A stretch of DNA of 64,000 bases from Pricia antarctica. Its GTDB lineage: Bacteria; Bacteroidota; Bacteroidia; Flavobacteriales; Flavobacteriaceae. The stretch is taken from NCBI GenBank assembly GCA_011050085.1, contig DRGL01000027.1, positions 1 to 64,000 of the forward strand, given 5' to 3'. Positions within the stretch are counted from its first letter, which is position 1; each line of letters begins with the position of its first letter. The notes beneath the pieces are model-generated. The model had not been told where the DNA came from, did not search any database, and saw nothing but the letters and a program-made list of their open reading frames with translations. Positions 62,777-64,000 of the stretch are shown one piece after another. The translations under genes and the position numbers were made by a program.

Positions 62777-64000
62777 ATGAAAATAGATAGACAAAAGATA
62801 GAAGAGGCAAATAAACGGTCCCTAGACAGCCACATCAATAGCTATAATTATTTAGCGGACTACTTGACCAAAAAAGATATCGAGGTCGACAAAGTCATCA
62901 CTAAACTGGCAGAGTTTCAAGTTGCCATACCCAGTTGGGCCCTTGGGGCCGGAGGTACCCGATTCGGCCGATTCGGTTTTCAGGGCGAACCGGCCACGCT
63001 TGAACAAAAAATAGACGATGTTGGAGCGATACATGCTTTGACCCAAACTGCGGGTGCTATCTCGCTACATATTCCGTGGGATGTTCCCACGGATTACACC
63101 GCCATTATAGAGAGGGCGCAATCTCAAGACATACTATTTGATGCGGTCAATTCCAACACCTTTCAAGACCAAAAAGACCCGGCTGAAAGTTATCGTTTCG
63201 GATCTTTGAGCCATATTGACGAGGCCGTTCGAAAACAAGCGGTCGCCCACAATACAGAGGTCATCGAAATTGGGAACAGGCTAGGCTCTAAAAGTCTGAC
63301 AGTCTGGTTGGCAGATGGTGCCTCTTTCCCAGGCCAGACGAATTTTCAAACGGCATTGGAACAGACCCAAAAGAGTCTTGGCGAAATTTATGCCTCCTTA
63401 CCTGACGACTGGAAACTGTTTATCGAATATAAACCCTACGAACCTAATTTTTATAGTACGGTTATACAAGATTGGGGTACGTCGTTTATGTTGGCGAACG
63501 AATGTGGTGAAAAAGCCTACACCTTGGTTGACCTGGGCCACCACCTTCCCAATACCAATATCGAACAGATTGTATCGACTTTGATGCTAAAAGGCAAACT
63601 CGGCGGTTTCCATTTCAACGACAGTAAATACGGTGATGACGATTTGACCGTAGGCAGTGTAAAGCCCTATGCGCTATTCTTAATTTTCAACGCTCTGGTC
63701 TATGGCATGGAAAACAACCCGCAAAATCCGTATCCAGCTTGGATGATCGATGCCAGCCACAATATTAAGGATCCCCTTGAGGATATAATTCAATCACTAG
63801 AGGCCATTCAAGAAGCCTATGCAAAAGCATTATTGGTTGACCAAAAAGCACTAAACGAGGCACAACAAGCCCACGACGTGGTCAAGTGCCAAGAAATTCT
63901 TCAAGATGCCTATCGTACCGATGTAAGACCGCTTCTTGAAAAAGCGAGATTACAGAGGGGTGGCGCACTGCATCCATTAAACACCTACCGTTCGTTGAAA
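62777..64000 (+). CDS. rhaI: L-rhamnose isomerase, Pseudomonas-type (3' end cut by window edge)
   Basis: The frame opens at ATG 62777 (MKIDRQKIEEANKRSLDSHINSYN) and runs 408 codons to the last base without a stop. TIM-barrel metal residues are in LFIEYKPYEPNF, YTLVDLGHHLPNTN, GFHFNDSKYGDDDL and WMIDASHN. This is the RhaI-type isomerase, distinct from E. coli RhaA; it converts L-rhamnose to L-rhamnulose. The family is about 420-430 residues, so nearly all is present. Co-transcribed with rhaEW (41 bp spacing). Confidence 0.92.
   Translation, partial: MKIDRQKIEEANKRSLDSHINSYNYLADYLTKKDIEVDKVITKLAEFQVAIPSWALGAGGTRFGRFGFQGEPATLEQKIDDVGAIHALTQTAGAISLHIPWDVPTDYTAIIERAQSQDILFDAVNSNTFQDQKDPAESYRFGSLSHIDEAVRKQAVAHNTEVIEIGNRLGSKSLTVWLADGASFPGQTNFQTALEQTQKSLGEIYASLPDDWKLFIEYKPYEPNFYSTVIQDWGTSFMLANECGEKAYTLVDLGHHLPNTNIEQIVSTLMLKGKLGGFHFNDSKYGDDDLTVGSVKPYALFLIFNALVYGMENNPQNPYPAWMIDASHNIKDPLEDIIQSLEAIQEAYAKALLVDQKALNEAQQAHDVVKCQEILQDAYRTDVRPLLEKARLQRGGALHPLNTYRSLK

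Overview
The window looks like chromosomal DNA of a marine member of the Flavobacteriaceae (Bacteroidota), of the Zobellia/Maribacter/Formosa type. The support is a SusC/SusD pair, a T9SS C-terminal sorting domain, a PorX regulator, an LpxC-FabZ fusion, -7 boxes of the TAnnTTTG type, and sulfatases together with a rhamnose pathway typical of algal-polysaccharide degraders. I recognised no rRNA, tRNA, CRISPR array, insertion sequence or prophage.

Left part (1-14.3 kb), mostly housekeeping on the minus strand: a prohibitin-like SPFH protein (cut by the edge), a VWA membrane protein, fabG, then the envelope cluster lpxD, lpxC/fabZ, lpxA, efp, a second lpxD-like gene and sucD. Next come an HD phosphohydrolase, porX (type IX secretion regulator) and a Tat-type TIM-barrel isomerase whose expected start codon is missing.

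Middle (14.9-30.7 kb), accessory: an MBL hydrolase; a redox/electrophile-stress cluster (flavin reductase, zinc alcohol dehydrogenase, OsmC, GlcG/HbpS, SSADH, old yellow enzyme); a DUF4251 lipoprotein; an amine-oxidase-like flavoprotein; two convergent DoxX-like proteins; an RsuA-type pseudouridine synthase; a DUF1080 protein; a cold-shock-domain protein; small and unknown proteins; an FCD-type GntR regulator; a type II dehalogenase; and an M4 protease next to an emfourin-type inhibitor.

Right part (30.8-64 kb): a 2602-residue secreted T9SS protein, then a polysaccharide utilisation locus for a sulfated, rhamnose-containing polymer, most likely ulvan or a related green-algal glycan. One minus-strand operon carries SusC, SusD, a PVC-type cytochrome dehydrogenase, an FG-GAP protein and a DUF1080 protein. 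A separate sulfatase follows. A second operon carries a sulfatase-GH78 rhamnosidase fusion, a GH105 unsaturated uronyl hydrolase, a Tat-exported Gfo/Idh/MocA oxidoreductase and rhaM. On the plus strand are rhaEW (aldolase/dehydrogenase) and rhaI (cut by the right edge), divergent from a GntR regulator with a LacI-like sensor.

The main new observation is a promoter architecture shared by three transcription units of this locus (susC, sulfatase-GH78, rhaEW). Each has a 12-bp element ACAGTACAGGAT (one copy with a single mismatch) exactly 21 bp before a TAnnTTTG/TAnnTTAG -7 box, in the same orientation relative to the gene. This looks like the operator of a regulon joining import, depolymerisation and rhamnose catabolism, with the divergent GntR protein as the likeliest ligand. 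The second point of interest is that the locus combines hydrolytic enzymes with a redox set (cytochrome dehydrogenase, Gfo/Idh/MocA, DUF1080) of the kind linked to keto-glycoside cleavage.
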